Assembly (NCBI RefSeq): GCF_048771995.1
Contig: NC_133030.1
Location: 15,343,501 to 15,407,500, forward strand
Origin: Taeniopygia guttata
Taxonomy: Eukaryota > Chordata > Aves > Passeriformes > Estrildidae
Reading direction: 5' to 3'
DNA length: 64,000 nucleotides
Positions 10,341 to 23,199 of the stretch are shown here, piece after piece (position 1 is the stretch's first letter; every line of letters starts with the position of its first letter). A program made the position numbers and the translations under genes. Below the pieces are notes generated by a model. It was not told where the DNA came from. It saw only the letters and a program-made list of their open reading frames with translations, and made no database searches.

Positions 10341-13300
10341 ACTCGACTCTTGACTGAGGTAATGTTTTTTATTTTATTTTATATTAATTTTTTAAATTAA
10401 AAAAATAGACTGTAGCTCTGAACATTTGAGGCTTGGACACTTCGCTGAGATCTCTGTAAATATGCAGCTTTTTGTTTCACACTGTTTATAAGCTGATAAG
10501 GTTATGGCTCTTTGTTTTCTTAATTCTTATTTTGGTAATACAAGTTTTATGACTCTGCAGTTCTGAGAGTTTCAGTATAGAAATTACTTTCCCACTGAAC
10601 AGTTTTGTGCTAACTTTTATAAAAATTTCTATAAGGCTACATAGTTCAGTAGCATTCACTTGACACATCATCTTCTATTTCCAGGAAGTAAACATTATCA
10701 ATTGAGTAAACAAAATGTTTCTCTTTCCTTTCATCTTTGACTATTGAAACAGAAAATAAAATGTAAGACTCTGTGAAAGAGCAGATACTATAATTAATCT
10801 ATTTGTACAGCTCTTCTCCTTCTCTCATTTCTTAAGCTTAGCAACGTTGTACTGTTGCATCTTATTCCTCTGTTGTGGAACACCTCCTAATCTATCAATT
10901 TAATCAGGCATCCTAAAAATTTTTGTCAATTTATCTGCCATGTCAGATAAGAAGCATTGGGCTAGCATACACCCATCACTGTGCACTAAAAATCAGTGGA
11001 AAATAACCCTGTTTACTGCAGCATTTTATGCTGAGTGTAGTTAACACACTGTCGTTCAGTAAACAAAGTACTTTGTAATGTGGAAGATATTATTTTGCTA
11101 TAAGGTATTTCAAAATAAGGTGACATATCTCAACACTTTTTTTAGTGGCAGCATTACAAGTTTGAAGAGGCTGGGATTTGATAGATTGAGCAGCACATAG
11201 CAAATCAGAAGTTACTTTTGGTGGTTGCTCCTTTAATGAGATGTATCATACAGCTTGTATAAATTCTCTGCTGTGTGAAGCAACTTATCATGCCAGAATA
11301 TACAGTATATTGTCATGGGCTTTTTTTTTTTCTTTTTTCTTTTTAAAATCTTTTTGATTCTGTGGTATTCTGATGAATTATTTGCAGCATTTCCCTTTCA
11401 CTGCTGCTAGAATAATCAAGTTATATTTCTTGAACATCAGTCTATCATTTTCATTGACTTCCTCCGTTGTCAAAGATGGGGAGAAGGAAAAAAAGCCCAC
11501 TGCTTAATTTCACAAGACATTCTTCTATTTCCTTAGCTCCTTTGTTTCTTTGCCTCCTTTGCTTTCTTTGTTACAGCTTTTAACTTAGAGAAGACTTTTA
11601 AGTTTCTCCACTTCAGTGTAAGCTAATGAAGTCTCATTATTTATTTATTTTTTAAATGAACTGTAGTTTCACCACCATAGTCCTCTGAGCTTTAGATGCT
11701 TTCTCGTCCATAGCATCAATTAATCATTGTCAGGATTAGACTTTTCTCTACATACAGAATATGCTTAAGACTTTTTGTGGTTTTTCTTCTTTGTTAAAAC
11801 AAAAAAGAAAAAAACAAATAACTCGCACTAAAAAGACAAAAATCAAAACCCTAATAACTTTTGGTAACCAGAAAGCAGCTGTTAAAATCTCATGTTGTCC
11901 CATTTAACAGGACTTCAGGCATAATTGTTGGAGAGTTAATGAACTATTTCAGTCTCAATATCCGAGTTTAACTGTTGTAAACTTATTTCTTTATAACAAG
12001 CTGCCCCTGAAAGTGTGCATCTCTTTTGAACAGTTAATATTGAGATGCATATCCAGAAATTGCTTTATTTTATATAAATAACACATCAAATTCACAAAGA
12101 CCAAACTATAACAAATTTCCTTACAACACAGAATTCTAGCACTGTTGTTATTTTGGGTTTTTGTGGATTTTTTCCTGGTATGTTAATTTCAAAGAAAATT
12201 CATTTATTTATATTTCAAATTACTGAACTTCTTCCCTGACCTCCTGCAGCAGCTCTTGCATCTAGCAGAAAGGACAAGTGGGTGTATCATTATTCCTTGG
12301 AAATGTTTAGGACATATTTTTTAGAGCATTTTTGAAGCTGAGTTGCTTCCATCATACACAAGCCTCATAAAAGTGTCATGAAAACAAAAAGGTCACTTCT
12401 GTATTCTTTGAGTGAGGTTTCTTAGAGTTCAGATAATGTTTGTATAATCCTGCTTTAGCAGGAGATCTTTCACTGGAATCTAATAATATATTTACTAGTT
12501 TGGGCATATTATAGATGTTTTTCTATGTTTGCCTTCTACGCCCCTTGGAAGCTTTGTCTTTCTTTGATGAGAATCACATTATTATGTTCTGACCAGATTA
12601 AAGTTTCACCTTTTAATCTCAGTTCTTCTAACATTCATTTTTTAGCTTTACCTATTAATATTTAACTCCATTTCAGGTTGATAGTACAATCTCATGCATA
12701 CATTGTCACCCTTTCTTACAGAACCAGCAAATATCAACCTCTTGTCAAAAACACAGGTACAGACCCAAATATAGCCATGGCACTGTCATAATAATATTTC
12801 CAACAGCTGAGGATGTTTATTGATAAGCAAGTCAAACAAATATTGCTTTCATAGCCTTCAGGCAACAAAGTCCACTTTTGCATATTTTCTTTTTTTGCAT
12901 GGAGCAATAGAACTTCCAAAATTGGCCAGAGCCCATTTTTGACCCAATGTTAGACATAGACCACACAGTTATGTCCATGGAATTTTGTTAGTCCAGCAGC
13001 AGAATAAAAAACCCTGTGCTATTAAACATCAGCTGTGGAACTAGTGAGAGAACTTTTTTTGTAGGAGGTCTGGTCCATATAGCTATTATATAAGCTAAGG
13101 GAAGTTCATCACTGTTGAAGCAACAGTCAAAATTACACAGATTTGGACTGAAAATACCAGGTTTCCTTTCTCCTGTCTCCACCTCTGTGAATCAGTATGT
13201 CCTGATATTCATCTCTGGAAAATCGTGAGCAAATTCTTGGGAAGGATAGAGTGATTGTGTCTTTTATCCTCCTCTCTTTTTTGTGATATTCTTTCTAGAA

Positions 13301-13361
13301 TATGGCTCATTCTCCCATGTTGTTAAGGTCAGTATGGCTCTTAGAAACAGAAAGAAAAAGG
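10341..13361. other. unique AT-rich sequence, nothing recognised
   Basis: Read on both strands without finding a repeat family, exon pair or RNA gene. It contains short poly-T patches (for example near 11320-11345) and scattered chance open frames. Confidence 0.45.
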
Positions 13362-13425
13362 TGATTACATGACTAGAACCCACTTTCTGATTACATGATT
13401 GGATGATTACATGACTGGAACCCAC
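13362..13425 (+). repeat. imperfect tandem duplication, TGATTACATGA units
   Basis: TGATTACATGACTAGAACCC (13362 on) recurs at 13404 with one substitution in 22 bp. A third partial copy (TGATTACATGATTG) lies between them at 13388-13401. The spacing of the full copies is 42 bp. Confidence 0.85.
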
Positions 13426-16400
13426 CCAGAATAACTTTCTGTGGGTCTTTTATATTCCTCCAGGCAATTAAAGAGTTTATTTTCAACAATAGCTCCAAGA
13501 AAACAGGTTCAACTGAGAATAAAGACAGTAATTATATTGAGATTGTGATGGGCACCCTTCTGACTGTGCATTCAATATTTTGATATTGAAGCTCAAACAA
13601 AAGTTACATTGTTATGATCCAGAATCCTCTGAAGTAAACTTCCAGTCATATCTGTGTGTTGAGATCTACTTGGTAATTTGTATTTATACAGCAGAAAATC
13701 CTTGGTATGGCTTTAGCTTTGCAAAAAGCAGAGGGGAAAGTCTCATTATCTAAGAGAGTGTGAAGTTAGCTAAATGATTTTGAACTGCTAGAAAAATAAT
13801 TATGTCTTCAAAAGTTCTAATTTGCAATATAATCTGTAAATATATTTTTGATTAGAAAATCACAAGTCTCACTTAATGATCTTTGATACATGAGCACCTT
13901 TTGGTGGCAGAAGAAGCAAAAATTTTATGAATTTGACACAGCCAAAAATATTTTTATATTTTACTCAAAATATTCATAAGGCAGGGGGTTTTAATACATG
14001 TAGAATATAGCTTACAATTAAAAAGCAGAAAACCACTTTTTGTATATATCTCAAATAATAAAATAATTGAGAAATTATGCAAATTTTATGGTAGACCAGA
14101 AAAGCAAGTAGATTTCTATCTAATTGCCACCTTTTGCTGTTTCAAGTATGTTAATCGTAGGGAGCCTTAATAGTTTTATCAGGCTTTACTAATATATTCA
14201 GGTAAAATGAACAAAATAATTAAATGTCTAAATATTGATTTAAAGTGCTCCAAGTATTAATGAAGTTTGCACTCTACTTAACATGGGCTAAACTGTAGTT
14301 TAGGTACTTTTATCCTTCTGTGTTGTTGAAAGAGACTGAGATTACAGGATCTAGATGGGATGCTGACAATTTCTTCACTCCAGTGCAAGGAAACTCTATT
14401 CTCACTGAGAGTCTCGAAAAATTCCTTACTTCGATTTCCCCATAGCCTCTCTAGAATGATGTTCTGAAATTTTCAAAAGATTCTATGTGTTGTACAATGG
14501 GTCTAAGTTTAGAAAAGCCTGGCAAAAATATGCTGATGAAGAGTGGAAAAGGAGGTTCAGGTTTGCTAAACCTTCAACACTTCCACACGTTTTTATCCTT
14601 CTAGGAGAAGAATAAAAGCAAAGACTGCTAGCCCATCCTGCAGAGCAAAACACCCTGCACAGGAGTGGTTTATCTCTGTGTGATTGGGATTAGGAAGGCT
14701 CTGCATCCTTCCAATTTATCTCTCAGCAAAATCCCAAGTCCATTCACACTTCTACTGTGAGAATTTGTGTAATAAAAAGCTATTGGAGGCTGTTGTGTGG
14801 GGAGTGCCACTGAGAGCAAGAACTCTTAAGTTCTTTCTGTCCTTCCCAGCTCATGTTATGGACAGCACTCTGATGTCCTATCTCCAACTCCTGCATGTGA
14901 CTGGTTTCTAATAACACCATTCCCAATGCAGCTAGTGTTTTATTTTTATCCTGCCTTTACTTCTATGTTAAAATTACTCTGATATTCACAGGCCAGAGGA
15001 TTTCCTCCTGACACCATTTCTGGGGGTTGAGTTAAAGAAGCTGTTGTATGAAGGGTATGACATTTAGGTGCTGAGGAGCCTGTGGCCCCAGTAATATGCC
15101 TGTAATTTTTGGAGTTCACCCTTTGGTTTTACTGAGTTACTTGTTCAGGGGTGGGGAGCACACAGTCTTTCACCATTGTAATTATGTTTATAAAAACACA
15201 CCCACAAGCCTGGATTTAGACTTTTCCAGAACTATTAACTATTTTAAAAATTAGATTTTTTTATTAAAATAGGAATTATTATTGTTCAAAATTCTGTCTT
15301 TTCTTCAAAATCTGAAAAAAGTGAAGAAATTTCTTTTCTTCATGAGCATGGGAAAAAATAAAAACAGTGGTTTAAGTCACTATGGGAATTATTTTTCATC
15401 ACTTGTCCCTGTGTTATAATTTCACTTTTTTAACATCTCAACAATTCCTGAATTAATAAGACTTATTGTGGTTCTTTGGACTGCTCTTTGCCTTCTATTA
15501 TTATTTTTCTTGAATTTTTCTGTAGAAATTCAACTGAGAAATTCTGAAGAGACAAATGTAGGTTGTGGTAATGGTTTAAGAAGATGTTGCACAGAAACAG
15601 AACAAAAGCATGACTTCATATCTAAACAGTTATAATTGTGGTAGAATATGGGCAGTACTAATAATTAAAATATTTCTCACAGAAGAGTGAGTCTGCACAG
15701 CTGAGAAATGAGGGCCGACTCATTCTCATAATTTTATCATAGTGTGAATTAGAGAGATAAAACCAAAATTGTTAGACATTTACAGGAGACATGTGAACAG
15801 TGACCTTTAAAGAAGAGGAGAAAAGAAGTCCAAGCTCAAAATATAAGCTGGGGGAGAAGAGGTCATTTTCTCTTTACCCCTGAGCTTCACACTAGGCTAG
15901 ATGTTGCAGCAACATTCATTATTCCTTACTTTGTTTTTCAAGGATACATAGATTCCAGCTAGAGCTGTTATTAGATAAATGTCATCATTTCAGTTTTATA
16001 AACAAGCAGGTTATTATAGAGTCCTGTGTTTTCCAACTTCCACTACACAATGTTCTTTTGTATGCCTCAGACAATGAGCTGACAGCTCCATGGAAATCTC
16101 TCACAACCTTCTGTAGTCAAAAGTGTTATGGAGCTCACTGGAAGTAGAAGAATGCATAATGCATTGGAGCAATGTTTTAGGCATTTATATTAGACTTTTA
16201 ATGGAAAAATTAAAAAGTAATGCTGCTTTGCATTGCAGTAACTGTACATCAACTGTATGTCTTCATTTCTGGCACATGAAGGGTAGTTTCCATAGCAGCA
16301 GCATCTGTAGCACTGAGCAACATGGAAATTGGATTTTTTTTTCTCTTGTATTTCACAGATTAGAAAGGTAAAATGTATGGAAATAGGGGCAAGTATGTAT

Positions 16401-19324
16401 TGCAGAAATGTGATCTTTAACACATGTTTTTCTTTCCAAAATTCTGAAATTATAATAGAAAAAACCCCAATTCTTGCACTTCATTCCTACTTCCTTAATC
16501 TTCATATATGGCTTAATAAATGTGTATGGCAGCTATTTTTGATTTTGACTGACAGAACTAGAAAACTGCAGAACCATCTCTGTCTTCTGGTATCATTTAT
16601 TATCTGGCAATTTCTTTACTATTGGCCAAAAGTGACTAATAATTAAAGCCTGTTGTACTGAGACTGGATTTTTATATTTCATTCATTTCTCTAGAAAAAG
16701 CACTTGAGGTATGCTGCAAATAAGAAATACTACATATGAAAAATCTGCTATTTACTCAAATTAATGATGATTTTATTTTGAATTCTCTAAACTAAGAAGA
16801 AAGATTCGCTTTTGTTATGTGCACAGGACTTAAAAATGCAACTACATGTTCTAAGGCATACGTTCTCTTAGACAGAATCATGATAGAAATATCTTCAGAA
16901 CAAAAAAGACTGAGAAGTCTTGCAAAGCTAACACATTTTGGTGACTTTGGTGTAGGAAAGTTTGAATCAGAACAAAAGAATTGTAGTCTTAGTTCAGCAG
17001 GAAGTGGCTCAATTATTTTTCTTAATGTGGAAGTCAGATTTTTATTTACTTTGTTCTTTTAAAGGGAGTGAAATCTTCACCATTGGTTAAAAACTTCTGA
17101 AGCTCCTACCTGGTGAAAGACCATGAAAGAACTTTATAAAAATTGTATATTGAAAACATTATTTAAAGACAAAATTAGTTTCTAAACATTTTACCATAAA
17201 TTCCAGGAGAAGGTGTGCAGTATTGAGGGCTGAGAAGCTCATCGGGGGGAAATTTTTTTCAGATACTTTTGTTATTCAGGTTTGGTCCTACTACCCTGTG
17301 CAGGTACTAGGCATCACTCCCCTGTGATGGTTGTTATTTTAGTAGGGAATAGCAATTTAATAATTATCTTTTTCCTGGGGCTTTGGTCCCTTACTCCTTT
17401 AAGTGCTCTGAAAGCTGTTGTTAGACACGTTTTTGAAATTTGGTTTGCATTTTGCAATCCATCCTACCAACTTGCTACAAATATTTAAGCAGCATCAAGT
17501 CTATAAGCTCCTTTTAGCAGCATTACCTTGAGGTGTTTAGGGATTTTAAGAAATAAGACGCCTACTGAAGGATTCATCTATAAACAATAGTTATTAGCTA
17601 TTTAAAGAATAAATATTCTTTATTTGCTTCATGCAGATGTTTTAATTTTCTTAAAATACAGCTTCAGCTGCTTTTGCATTGTGAAGAAAATTTTTAAGGG
17701 ACTTAGATACCTAGAGTTTATAAGGATGGTGTCCACTGTAAGAACCCCCTTGTATGCGCCAGGTGCTGCATTTCCATAGAGGTGCTCAAGCATCCAAGGT
17801 TCCAGAATGTCAGAAGTTCCCTGTCTGCATCCATGAGCCTGGACTATAGCATTTTTGGCCTACTGACCACAACACTTTATGTTTCTGAACCTCCTGAAAA
17901 CGTATATACAGATTTAAAATAAAATAAAATCCACACCATGTTTTGGTGTATGGATACAAATTGTAAAATTTCCTATTTGCTTTTAAACCCAGCAGCTTTC
18001 CTGTAGTTTTCAGCCTTCTGAGCAAGGATGTTTGCTGGATTGCATAGTGTCAAGAAGAAAACATGAGTTTTCAGCACTAGGTAGTCCTGGTATTTTTTCT
18101 CTATTTAGTTTATTACAGACTTTCTACTTTCCCTTTGTTTTGTACAAATGACTTATCATCCAGAAGAGAATAAAGAAATATTGTTCTTAGGTAGCCTGAA
18201 TTCCTGCTATGATTTATAATCGTCTGCCCAAACCTAATATGAAGCTTGGATGACTTTTCATTTGAATAGAATTATTTTTTGAAACATCAGCTGTAGCTGG
18301 AAAAAACTAATACTTCAGTGCCTCATGGAAAAAAAGTTTGTCTTTCTCTTTTAAAGAGAGGAGACTTTGAAGATAATTAATGCATATTGATATATGTACA
18401 AAATTGAGCATTCCAGTCAGTGAAGAATATGCAGTCTACCTGAGGCATGGAAGAAATGGCTTTACACATTTGATGAGGATTTATGTTTATATATATCATT
18501 TTTATAGGAATTAATGGAGGAAGAGGAGAGAATGAGTTTTAATTCAGTTTTAAAGCCTATGCATTGAATCCTAGATTACCTTAAGGATGTTTAAGTAAAA
18601 TTATATTAAATAAAATAGTTTATCTTCTTTCCTCTCCCATCTTTTTTCCAAGCTCGCTTCACCTGTGAATCTTATAACTGAGTATGTGAAAAGATATTTG
18701 TATCCATTTTTCTGCTTGTAATGCTTTCAGGTAACTGGTAAATTCCAGAATCACTAGATCACTAGAACAGTCTTACTAGCACAGAATCTGAATATAATAT
18801 GGCAATTTTGGATTATGACTGTTTTTTTTTGTCTTCCATACAACTTTAATGAATATACACTTAGATCATAATATGACAGTACTATCCCTAATTACTACAG
18901 CAATAATTTACCAATACAAGCAAAGATAAGGCATGAAGTTTAATGGGTTATAAGGTTATTAGTCCTTGGCTTTTTATGACATACCTGAGATAACACTTCA
19001 ATTTTCTTGCCAATTGCTCTTCTGGTGGACAGTCATGGCTCCAGGAAGGAAATATGTCAGTGAAAGAGTGGCTGTGTGAAGTCTGACTTTTCTTCCGTCT
19101 TCTCCATTCCTTCCTGCTTTTGGCATATCCATATGAAGAAGAAGGAAGATCTCCTGGCAGAGATGCCTCTATGGACAGATGAAGTGCATGTGATAATTTC
19201 CCACTTTTTCCCTCTCAGCTTCTGGCAATCTGCAGAGCAGTTCAATGTTATGAGTGCATCTTTTTGTTTGATATAATTTAAAAATTGCTTCTGTCAAGAA
19301 TTCTTCTAACAGCTTTTCAATACC
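13426..19324. other. long unique AT-rich stretch, no gene seen
   Basis: Nearly 6 kb with no recognised repeat. Open frames up to 105 codons (for example 16329-16646, plus) show no domain or splice support. Donor/acceptor-like pairs near 14.4 kb and 18.97 kb (minus) are weak and short. Confidence 0.45.
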
Positions 19325-21215
19325 ATTTCATTTTTCAATATCCTTCAGTGATGAGTTTCACAGTTTAATTATATATTACATTAAGAAATATTGCTCACCT
19401 GGGTTTGTTTAAATTTTGCAGCTGAAAATTCCATGGGATGATTGTCTCTTCCTTATTGAGTGATAGTGACTTTTTGCATAATATTCATACTTTGATGTGT
19501 GTAAGGTATTCCCTCTGAGACATTTCCATGTAAGCCAGTCCATTTATTTTTTTTCAAATGGAGATAATTTTAATCTCTGATCCTTCCTACATCATGTTTT
19601 GTTCTGCTGTATCCTTCTTGAGATAGAGTGGCCACAATTACAGGAATGTCATGGGTTTCTTAAATAGCAATAAGGCTTTCTGTACTTAGCTCTTAATGCT
19701 TTCCAAATAATTCCTAATTTCTATTTGTCTTTTTAGCTGCTGCTAAGCAGAGCTGACATTTTCATAGAAGTATCATTGCAAGATATGTAATGACTTCAAG
19801 ATCTCTTTCCTGACAGGCTATAGGTAAATTAACATCCATCACAGGATAGATGTAATAAATATTTTTTTCACTCTTTGTATTTACTGTTTGCATCACTTTG
19901 AATTTATCAAATTAAATTTTATCAAGAAGTTTATCATGCAATCAATCCATATTGTGAGATACTTATGCACTTCTTTGCTATCACTCATTTCTTTCTCTCC
20001 CTGTGTTTTTTTGGTTTTGTTTTGGTTTTTTGGCTTTCTTTTTTTTTTTTTTTTTTTAGTTTTTTGTGTCTGTGGTTTTCTTCTGTTGGTGTTATAGGAT
20101 CCCACAGTTAACCCTTGTACATTGGGAAAACTGGCCATTAATTTCTGTCCTTCCCAGTCTCTGAAATGTAGGAAATGTAGATACCTGGAAACCTAGTGTC
20201 CACTGGTTAATGTTTTCCTCTTTAGAAACACCTTTAAAACAGAGCCTTTGCCAGAAGATCATTAGGAGTTCAGGTGTAGAGTTTATATCAACTGGATTGC
20301 TCCTAGCAGTACATCCATTGGCTCTTTCAAAAAACTAATAGATTTGTGAGTCTTGACTTGATCTACAAAAATGTCTGGATTGTTGTCCACGACACCTTAT
20401 TTACCTGCTTGTCTTCCTGTTCTACTCTTTATTATATTTCCACCAACACACCTGTTGTAGAAGTCAGATTTACTGCTCTTTAGCTCTTTAGAATCTACCT
20501 AGAATCTCCTGGAACATTTTATGCAGAACTTGCTTCACCTTTATTACCTCCCGTTTCTTTGTTTTCTGGTCTGATTTATGCTAACATCCAAAATATGTGA
20601 AATTTATACTGGAATTACTTTAGGCCTCATGGGTGAATTCTGCCTGTTCAGGACAATTTCCTGTTACTCATTTCATGATTTTTCCCATTATCTCTTTTAT
20701 TGGCTCTTCAGTATCAGACAAATCCTCTGATGTGTCCCTCATAAGAAAAATTCCTCCAGGGCAACTTTTTCAGCTCCTTCCTTTTGCATTTGGGTACAAA
20801 TAGTTGTTTTCAGTCTCTTCCTCCAGTCTAATATTTCTTACACTTATTATACTTCTCATGTATAGGTCTTGGAAGATATATAAAATCCTTTTGTTTGAGA
20901 AGAATTTGAAATAATTCTATTAATAATTCTTGTCGTTTATGTGCGTTCTTTCCTATTTTGCTACGTTTGACCATTCCAGAAATTTCTGTGGATATTAGAC
21001 TTTGATGAATCTCCATTTTTTTCCTTAAACCTCTATGATGATGGCACCTAAATAAATAGATTTTCTGACAGCCTTGAAACTGCTGTATTTTTCCCTTCTC
21101 CTTTAAACAAACTTCCTCACTTTTACACAGCTTTCCTTTCTGAAATTAATAACTGCTGCAATAGAATTTTTGTTTAGATGTTTTGCTCTTCCCTGACATC
21201 AGAAAAATTTTTACA
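19325..21215 (-). mobile_element. ancient CR1 LINE, about 1.9 kb, heavily diverged
   Basis: Read from low to high coordinates, the segment follows the complement of old amniote (turtle/crocodile-type) CR1 elements from the 3' end inwards. The 'gagtttcacagtttaattat' stretch near 19360 comes first, then the part around 'tccttcttgaga' (19610) and 'atgacttcaagatctctttc' (19790). Next come 'catcactttgaatttatcaa' (19890), 'gaaaactggccattaattt' (20126), 'tatatcaactggat' (20285) and 'tttctgaaattaata' (21137). The order is preserved over nearly 2 kb, spanning the 3' region into the reverse-transcriptase region on the minus strand. No open frame survives. A T/G-rich tract (about 20005-20075) interrupts it. 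The match is from memory of the family's sequence, not an alignment. Confidence 0.75.
20005..20075 (+). repeat. T-rich low-complexity tract inside the ancient CR1
   Basis: TTTTTTGG/TTTTG units followed by a run of about 20 T (around 20038-20059). It breaks the CR1 homology and may be a microsatellite expansion or the remnant of a small insertion. Confidence 0.75.
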
Positions 21216-21492
21216 GCCTTCTAGACAACACATAGGAGACTGAACGAAAGCAGATTCAGTCTCATAATCACTTATGAAAAATATTCATAATGATTCCCTT
21301 TGGAATATGTCATGACTTCTGTAGTATCTACCAATTCCTGATTCTGAATCTCCACTATGTTGCAAGTTCTTTATATCCATAAAAATGAATGCATAACAGA
21401 AGCAATTAATTTGACAGTATTTAAGGGTCATTTTTGGAGTGTAAAATGAGAGAACATTGGGTAATAGAAAACGTAAAAAGGGAAACGAAACA

Positions 21493-21573
21493 AACACATT
21501 TCCAGCCATATTAAATACATTTTTAACAAACTAAATTTGTTAAAAATGTATTTAATATGGCTATAAATGTGTT
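21493..21573. repeat. 81-nt near-perfect inverted repeat (hairpin)
   Basis: The arms 21504-21530 and 21536-21562 are perfectly complementary over 27 bp with a 5-nt loop (CTAAA). Extending outward, 9 of the next 11 positions also pair, giving 38-bp arms with two mismatches. The left arm begins AGCCATATTAAATACATTTT. No transposon ends or simple repeat explain it. The stem is AT-rich, which makes a canonical miRNA precursor less likely but not excluded. Confidence 0.9.
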
Positions 21574-22636
21574 ACACCAATCAGAAAGACCTTAGTGACT
21601 GGCAGTCTCACTGTTCACATCTTGCACAGAGCCTTTGCTGATTAACAGTTTGTACTGGGCTTGGGTAATATTTCTATTTGTTTTGAGGGAAACATATAAC
21701 CATACTCCCTTTTATAAGAATGTCTGTTTTATGAAATTTTGGACTTATCTAGAATGTAATTGAAACTTTAATTTTTTTTTTTTTTAATAGAAAAGTACTC
21801 TAATTTCTTATTCATTTTGTACATAAGTATGTGTATTTCTGGAGGGATGAAATTTTGTGGGTCATGTTCTGGGGTTTTATGGTATTTTTCTAAAATAAGG
21901 TTTAAGAAAGGTTTTCATTTTTACTTGTGTATTTATTCCATCTAAACATCTAATGTATCAGTTTCTTTCTATTTTTAATTGGGCTTATTCTGTGGGCTAT
22001 TTATTTGATCTTTGCTTTGCAGATAAAGGAGGAGTACTAGTATTAAAGATACTATGCTATATAATTTCCTGTTATATTCTCAGAGAGAAAACAGTCTAAA
22101 CTGGAAAAGGAACACAAACATAGACTGCTGAATTAATGAGAAATGTTTTGGAAGCCTCTTAAAATGTACCAGCAATTTTTGCAGGTTCTCTTTTTATTTT
22201 CCAAGGGAGTTTAGTACATTTAGGAAGCATCAAAAAGATTTGTGGATACAATCGTATTTGTTTATATTGATTTTTTTTCCCTAATGTAAATAAGAAGCAG
22301 GTTTGCCAGGTACATGTGGACATATAATTCAATGAATTCCCTTCACACACCCCTCTGTTATGGATGGGAGAAAAAAATGGGTGTTTGATAAGAGAAATTA
22401 TGAATCTGGAAAATAAAAAGGGTTATGGGATGGAGAAAGGATTGATTAATTAATTCAAAGAAGATTATTTATTTGATCAGGGAAAACAAATGAGTCCTAT
22501 GAGCAGTAAGGGCAGGCAAAGACAGCACCTGAAGGGTGGCCTAGAGAGTGGAGTGCTGAATAAGCCAACAAGTATCTGACTAATCCAAGAGCTGGGAGCT
22601 GTGTGTCTGTCAGGATGTGGCTCTGTGGCTCTGACA
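21574..22636. other. unique AT-rich sequence, nothing recognised
   Basis: No gene or recognised repeat. A poly-T patch is present near 21773-21785. Confidence 0.45.
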
Positions 22637-22717
22637 CTTTTTCTTTGGTGAGTTTTGTTGGTTTTTTTTTTTTGGGGGGGGGGGTTGTTGTTTTTTTGGT
22701 TTGTTTGTTTTTTTGGC
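22637..22717 (+). repeat. T/G-rich low complexity with an 11-G run
   Basis: A run of 11 T or more is followed by 11 G (22674-22684) and then TTG/TTTTTTTGG units. It is directly visible low complexity, and the spurious minus-strand open frames here are proline/lysine translations of it. Confidence 0.9.
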
Positions 22718-23199
22718 TGATCGCAAAATGGACATAAATGCTCAAAAATGTGCACGTTCACACAAATGTTTGTAGTGAAGTAGGTAAAGAGAGAGGAGGA
22801 CCGTGCATGCAGAATTTGTTTCTGTGTTCCCCTTTCAAGAGTAGATAAAATAGTGCTGGTGAAGTGCTTGTGTGCTTACAGGTACATATTGTGCCTGTCA
22901 GCGCTCATGCAAAGCAGCAGGAACTTCTCTGAGCTGCTTGCTAAACTCTCTTGTCAGTTCTGAAATGTTGACAAGCATTTTAAACTCTTGGAGAAAAATT
23001 AAAAGAGATTTCATGCAAAGTGTTCTTTTAAAGAGTTTTCTAAAAACAAATGCCCAAAATAACCTACAAGTATCATATTTTTATTTTTGCCCCCACTTAA
23101 TTGACACTTCTTAATTTCCTGTTGGCAAGCCAATTGTAATCTTTAGCTGGTAACTAATTTGGTCATAAAATACTGACCCAGATTTTTCTGGATAATTAA

